64,000 nucleotides of DNA from Lingula anatina. Its lineage: Eukaryota; Brachiopoda; Lingulata; Lingulida; Lingulidae. Made by a program: the position numbers and the translations under genes. Shown here piece by piece: positions 58,701 through 64,000 of this stretch. The stretch lies in contig NW_019774081.1 of the NCBI RefSeq assembly GCF_001039355.2, forward strand, positions 537,327 to 601,326, read 5' to 3'. The number at the start of each line of letters is the position of its first letter. Position 1 is the stretch's first letter. The notes below the pieces were generated by a model, which was not told where the DNA came from, did not search any database, and saw only the letters and a program-made list of their open reading frames with translations.

Positions 58701-60032
58701 TTGAAAGATTCTGTTTTTACATGAGTCACTTCATTTAATCAAGTATTTGAATGAAATTAAAATTAGTTTTCTTCTATTGCACTACAACTTTATTTTCATC
58801 TACTAATCTATTACTATACCATTCTGGCACTATTCTTTTCTACATTTCTAATACTTTTCTTATATTTGAGAGAAAATATCTACTTCTTTGTTCTTCTTTT
58901 TATCTGGCAATGCTGGGGCAGGCTCTTCTTGTGCCTGTTTCTTAGCTATCACTGTGTTCACATATAACTCTTCATCGTCCTCCTCTAGAGGAGGCTCTGC
59001 AGGGGGTAATGAAGGCTTTTCATTTTCCTACAAAAAAAAATAAAAAAAGGAATCAACACAATAGCTACTGCATGTAAGGTAATTCTGTATGAGGCAACAC
59101 TGTGAATTCAACTTAAATCAAGATGAAAGTAAAAATCAGATACTATGATTAACTGGATTTCTTTTTCATATATGAAGTGTCTCATTCAAAATCATTTGCC
59201 TCTGGTTGTCTCTGGCTCTTCAAATAAATGAACACAGCTGTAATCTTCCTCAAAGTGATTTAGTCAAATTTCATTTAATACTAGTAATGCATAATTTTAA
59301 ATCCAATTTTGATTGGGGATCTGTTAGTCCATGGATCATCTTGTTCTGAATGTGACCTATAAGTCCCACCTGTCCTTCGTCACTGCCAGAGGCTGATGTC
59401 CTTGGTGTCCTGGATTCATTGGAAGATCTCTCATCGAGCTCCTCTTGTGAATCTGCCCTCTCCAACTCAATGAATTTCTGCTGATCTTCAAAAGGCCTCC
59501 GCACTGACTCATTGTAGAATTCCAAAGCTTTCACCACAGCATCTGGATTCTGTTTCTGTTCTTCTTTGCTGCAGTAAAGTATATGTCATGATTACATCAT
59601 TCATTTTATCTTATTTTACTGTTTGAATCATCTCAGGTAGAAAGAATTTTTGAAGTGTTACATACAACTATATTTGCTGAGAAGATGAAAGAGGAAAGAA
59701 ATATTTGAAACATATTATCAATATCTAAATATAGTATTCATTTTTAGTGTACATTTTCCTATCCCAATTAGTTTAATCTCTCTTTTTCTTTTTCTATCTT
59801 CCTTTTTTGCGGTTTCAATTTTGACACAAATATTCTATTACCTGATTTTTGAGTGCTGAAGCCATTGGTCCCAGGCAGGCGGTAATCCCTCAAAGCTGCC
59901 CTTGTCCTGATTAAACCCCACGTGGAAGTTGTGTTTAAACTCAAACGGCGCAGATATCTCACTGATAGTGGACTCTGGTGGAGAAATATCCGATTTCTTC
60001 TTCCTCTTGAAAAAATTTTTGATCTGGCTCAT
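49777..60032 (-). CDS. PAK: p21-activated serine/threonine kinase (group I PAK)
   Basis: Exons 5' to 3': 60032-59842, 59568-59370, 59027-58884, 58575-58413, then 52173-52107, 51015-50901, 50741-50380 (or their duplicates 55876-55810, 54726-54612, 54452-54091), and 50092-49777. Total 1557 nt, 518 residues, all phases consistent. Residues 5-13 are basic (KNFFKRKKK). The CRIB motif for Cdc42/Rac binding is [15 protein letters not shown] (26-40), followed by the inhibitory switch region ([13 protein letters not shown]). An acidic/Lys-rich linker leads to the kinase domain: GSGASGTV, Lys275 in [12 protein letters not shown] with Asp365, Asp383 in DFG, activation-loop Thr399 in [14 protein letters not shown]. 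The tail is [10 protein letters not shown]. The N-terminal Nck-binding proline motif is absent; the ATG exon has an acceptor (tttttcag at 60046) and stays open upstream, so a 5' coding exon may be missing. Confidence 0.92.
50289..53996. repeat. duplicated segment, copy A (partner 53998-57719)
   Basis: About 3.7 kb with three PAK exons and introns, repeated right of the n at 53997 with about 3 % differences, all synonymous in the 362-bp exon. Interpreted as unmerged haplotypes. Confidence 0.9.
54091..54452 (-). CDS. PAK: duplicate PAK kinase exon (catalytic loop to APE)
   Basis: Same 362 bp, phase and protein as 50380-50741 with about 10 synonymous changes. If both copies were spliced in, the kinase core would be repeated, so only one can belong to a functional transcript. 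Confidence 0.85.
54612..54726 (-). CDS. PAK: duplicate PAK exon (VAIK lysine)
   Basis: 115 bp, identical in protein to 50901-51015: [20 protein letters not shown]. Confidence 0.85.
55810..55876 (-). CDS. PAK: duplicate PAK exon (glycine loop start)
   Basis: 67 bp, [20 protein letters not shown], equivalent to 52107-52173. Confidence 0.85.
57720..58412. other. PAK intron, non-coding
   Basis: An A run at about 57797-57813 and otherwise unique AT-rich sequence. No feature was recognised. Confidence 0.5.
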
Positions 60033-60045
60033 TTTGGCCTTGGGA

Positions 60046-61030
60046 CTGAAAAAGGAAACTTTCATCGTCAGAAATTTTTCCTCGATCGCTAAATGAGTGA
60101 ACAAAGAGAAATCAAGTTGTGGAGAATCGAGGTCCAAGTCAATCAAAATCTGGCAGAGCAGATGTCTCTTTGGATAAAGAGAGAATATATCCAATCACTA
60201 GTTGATCTCAACAACAGTTACTGTAATTCACGAGTTCAGCACCTTAACAATCATCAAACCATCTATAGATAGAATCTATAAGTGGGGGGAAAAAGGGCTC
60301 AAGTCAAACAGAAAACAGATAAGAACCCAGACAGAAGAGAGAGATACAATAAATCCAACTGTGTTATCTGTGATACCAAATTTAACAATTGTGAAGAAGT
60401 CCTTAAGGATGTCCATATAGTTCCTCCTCAATAATCAGTATTAACCAAGAGAGTCTCTGTCCAATCAATGGAAACCACACAAGAAATATGTGGCAACAGT
60501 ATAAGAGTTCATCAATATATCAACTGGAATCATCAGAGATAATGGGAGCACTTGCTTCATAAATAAAACTTCACAGCTAAAAGACAATGTCAATATGTCG
60601 AAAATGCAGTTAAACTATTACTACTGCTACACTGGAACCAACTAACAACTGTCCAACAATATCGGTCAACATATCTTTACTCTCTCTCCACCCTATATTG
60701 AAATGCTAGGTAGCCAACTATCTCTATTTTATTACCTAGACCTATGTGTTATTCATCTGCAGGTAGAGTCATGCTTTTCCACATGAGTCACAGTTCTGAG
60801 GTGGTGTTTCTCCGTCTTGCTATGAATGCCACAATATGTCAGCTACCCTCCTACGTTGAGCTTTAGTAAAAAAGCCTGAGGCACCTGTTGTTTATGTGCA
60901 TCAATTTCTTACTCAAGGCACCTGAGTGTGCTTGACACCTTTTAATTATATTGGATCTGACAGACCTACTGATGATGATGAAGATTTAATTGCCAGGTAA
61001 TCTTTCTTCACAGCACTGAGTACAGTTCTC
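60046..61030. other. 5' flank or first intron of PAK; no gene seen
   Basis: The splice acceptor at 60046 shows that at least one upstream PAK exon exists, but none was identified here. Short open frames lack support. Confidence 0.4.
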
Positions 61031-61284
61031 AGTAGGCTCATCCCCAATGAAACTATCATGCTTCATACTTTGATCCAACTCTGCAGGGACTCTTGCTGAA
61101 TGCAATCAGTTAAACAAAATCCTGTTTCCAACATACTAGTACTTGTATAATCATCAGCGTTTGCGTATTCTACTCAACAGCAGTAGGAAGCATACCAAGC
61201 TGTTGCGTTGACTGCATTCAGCAAGAGTCCCCACAGAGTTGGATCAATCTGTGTAGAACGATAGTGTCATTGGTAATGTGCCCT
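61031..61284. mobile_element. foldback element
   Basis: The arms 'ccaatgaaactatcatgctt...gatccaactctgcaggg actcttgctgaatgcaatca' and the inverted 'tgcattcagcaagagtccc...acgatagtgtcattgg' face each other across about 90 bp. Same family as 36966-37180. Confidence 0.8.
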
Positions 61285-61670
61285 ATGATTCAACAAGGTC
61301 ATTGTCATAAAACATGGGTTGTCTCCAGACAGTATTTTTGACTGCCAAGGCTTCTGTACATCTGCCAAAGCTTACAATTACACATTTTACCACATATCTG
61401 ATAATAACACAATCTTTTTACAGGCTAAACCACTCTATTATTCTTGATAAAAAAAAATCCAGTTATTATGCTTTAAAACAACTGCATGCCATACAATATA
61501 AATTTACCAATGTTTCCCATAAAAGTCACTTCCTCCATGATATTTGCACACTAATTACATGCAAACTACATTAGTCATGTTATGATACCAGTCAATACCA
61601 GGGATCAGAGTTAAATGACAAGGCTGGCAAATTACTTGATTTTATCGCACCTATCTGCAGGTAATGTAAG

Positions 61671-61831
61671 GGTTCATTTACAGTGAAACTATTGGTCAAT
61701 CCAACTCTGCAGGGACTCTTGCTGAATATAATCAGATTAATAGAGAGAAGGCATGTTTAACTGGTTGCATTTAGCGAGAGTCCCACAGTTTGACTGATCT
61801 ACCTAGGCCAATAGTTTCATTGAAAATGGGC
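61671..61831. mobile_element. shorter foldback element of the same family
   Basis: 'cagtgaaactattggtcaat', then 'gactcttgctgaatataatc', with the inverted arm 'gcgagagtcccacagtttga ... ccaatagtttcattgaaaat' and a loop of only about 25 bp. Confidence 0.8.
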
Positions 61832-64000
61832 CATGATATTCAGTTTATCAGCAACAGTTTGCTTGTAGTAGCTAGTCTTACTACTACTTATGTTCTGTAT
61901 CATTGCACAAAACCCTTCATTTCAAACGGAAACCCGTGCCAGAGGCTACTGCAGCCTTTAGTGAGCTATGTATAGAAAGTCTGATGCCCCTCTACAAAAC
62001 AGTAATCACCTAAACCCAAAAACCCTGTGCCACTTTAAACCCTGTGCCTCCCCCTTCTACCATAAACCCCATAGCCATTAATGCCTTCAACTTCAATCCC
62101 CTTCATGTGTCTCTCTCTTCCCGAAGCTCCCTTAATGCCTCATCCCACTTTAACCCCCCTCCCCCCACACACTCTTCTTTTATGCCTTCTCCCCTTTCCC
62201 TGATATCCCTCTCTCATAAAAAGCAGATAATTTAATGGGTGACTGACTTCAACACCCCCTCACCACCTGATCGCCGTAATCAGAAGACAACATTGATTTT
62301 CTTTCCTTCAGAATATATGAGCAGACAATTTACTGGTGACTGCACGGATGTGTGTATTAGTCATTCTTGGCATTTGACGGTTCCTAGCAAATACCCAAGG
62401 CTAAGATCTTGAGTTGGACTGATTGATTCCGTGATATAAATAATATAATACAGCTTTCTGGAGCACAGGAATCAATCCTGTAATATACTAGTACAGACAT
62501 ATGATATTACCATGAAATGACTTTACTTGACTCATGCAATCATCATTAGTATGTCCATTAAAGACTGTCCAATTTCATTCTGCATTATCCATTGATCTGT
62601 TTATCTATTCACTTATTTCATTATCTTTCCATCTATAATCTTTTTATTAATTTATCTATTTATAATTGTTTATTTATATTTTATTCATTTATCCAAGTGG
62701 AAGTATTTATTTCAGTTTCATCTATCTTCTATATCTGCTGACCGTAATAATGCTTCTCTTTTTTTTTTTTTTTTTGCTGATTTGCGTGACAGCCATCTTA
62801 AAATACCAGCTGTAAAAAATCTTACTAAGTAATGGGATGGGATTGAAACATAATTCCTGAGTAAACCCTGAAGAGCATTCTTGTATAAATACTGCACTAT
62901 AACTGAAGACATGCTCAAATCGATCCTTCCAGTCACATTCAAGTATTGCCAGATCGTCTGCCATCGTCTGCCAGATTTGCATTGATCAGATGTCGTAATT
63001 ACTCTGAAATTTCACACAGCTCTGTCACTCGCACAATTCATTTTCCTTCTTAAGATTAATCTTTTTTCACTACCCACAAACACATCCTTTCTGACAACAA
63101 CCCTTCTAAAGTTTTTAATCATCTCTTCCAGATTTTTCGTACAAGATATTGCTTTGGAGGTTAAAATTGATCAATTTTGTTTAAATTTAGCGAACATTTA
63201 CCAGTACCATAATGCAATAACTATAACACATTAGCACCTACATTAATTGATTCCCAAAAGCCATAACCTGTTATATAATCTAACTTGTTTTCTGCTAGAT
63301 AATACCACTTACATGTGTGGGTTAAGTTTGCTCATGCCTTTTAAGTACCTGGTAATTAAGCTGATAATAATTGATCCCTTTCACTGTTTATTTAATCTTC
63401 TGACTTGTTGACAAAGTGTATTGAGTTATGTAGAACATGGCTTTTACTGACACAAAAATATACAAATGATTTTCTTTCTTAAGAGTGAATGTAAAATATT
63501 GAATGCCTCTGTGCTGTTTCGCTAATAAGCTGATTTAACAAATAGTTCAAGTGCTAAAATTGTATTAAAAAAAGAGACTGAGATAAGAGATTACAGAAAA
63601 GAGTGATACAATTTTCTGGCTCATTCTCCAAAGAAAAGCTCTGAGCATGATTATACTTCTCCCTCCCCCCCCCCCCAAAAAAAAAAAAAAAGACATGTCT
63701 AAAATTAATTTTACAGTTCAATTAAGGGGGGAAAAGGGGAGTGATAGAGGGGGGAACTTTATGAGTCATGCACATATTACTGCAACATTGGACTCAAAAA
63801 ACATAATATATCTTAAAATTACAATATATGATGGAAGTATTGATCCAGGCATTTACTGAGGATTCTCAGTTGCAAGTAAATTGCTTTGTGTATAAATTTA
63901 TGATTTCTATGTGAAGACAGTTTTAAAAAGATTTTGCTGATGTGGATATAGCTACTGTTGCAACAGAGACTTCATCCCCCCCCCCCCCCCAGTCCCCCCC
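61832..64000. other. non-coding right end of the window
   Basis: T- and C-rich low-complexity stretches (62040-62220, 62758-62776, poly-C at 63666-63677 and 63977-63991). A minus-strand frame at about 62965 beginning MADDLAILECDWKDRFEHV looks coding-like for about 20 residues but has no convincing donor and no family I know. Confidence 0.4.

Noticed and set aside
62718-62982. Minus-strand frame starting MADDLAILECDWKDRFEHV
   Set aside because: Coding-like for a short stretch, but it runs into a poly-T tract, has no clear donor and no family I recognise.
1-64000. CRISPR arrays, tRNA or rRNA genes, prophage or retroviral genes
   Set aside because: None was seen. The repeats are microsatellites, MITEs, foldbacks and assembly duplications, and no reverse transcriptase, integrase or transposase frame was recognised. 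Short structured RNAs cannot be excluded without a covariance-model search.

Overview
This window is draft genomic DNA from an animal, most likely a marine lophotrochozoan such as a mollusc or brachiopod. The genes are split by AT-rich introns with GT..AG borders. The proteins are animal families (APMAP, a p21-activated kinase, C-type lectins with mucin tails and a VWC domain, a membrane-anchored short-chain dehydrogenase, a secreted beta-lactamase-fold protein). The DNA is low in G+C and full of microsatellites, MITEs and foldback elements. The species cannot be fixed from sequence alone, and other marine invertebrates remain possible.

Layout. 988-1065 (-): a candidate first exon of an unknown gene running off the left edge. 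3939-7718 (-): an APMAP/strictosidine-synthase-like gene, seven exons. 7.9-13 kb: repeat-rich DNA (a foldback with a nested MITE, tandem repeats carrying nuclear-receptor-like AGGTCA motifs, a 30-bp perfect inverted repeat). 14596-19511 (+): a complete six-exon gene for a 560-residue secreted or type I membrane serine beta-lactamase-like protein. 21588-24955 (-): a single-lectin-domain mucin-like gene cut by an assembly gap. 25897-31570 (-): its tandem paralogue, an 11-exon model of 731 residues with signal peptide, Thr/Pro linker, CTLD, Thr linker, CTLD, mucin repeats and VWC. 32832-46834 (-): exons of a BDH1/retinol-dehydrogenase-like SDR, each present twice in an interleaved order. 49777-60032 (-): a PAK kinase whose three middle exons are present twice. 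60.2-64 kb: non-coding, with two foldback elements.

Assembly caution. Nine single 'n' bases mark contig joins, and a 549-base N run lies at 40734-41282. Direct 3-6 % divergent (or identical) duplications abut several single-n joins (2529, 33991, 46133, 53997; in a rearranged way 42183). The simplest reading is that unmerged haplotype ends lie side by side. The locus would then hold one lectin pair, one SDR gene and one PAK gene.

I see no operon-like functional link between the genes. The clearest biological novelty is the tandem lectin-mucin-VWC family with its conserved promoter. All exon models were built by eye from reading frame, splice consensus and phase; in every complete model the exon phases join and the total length is divisible by three.
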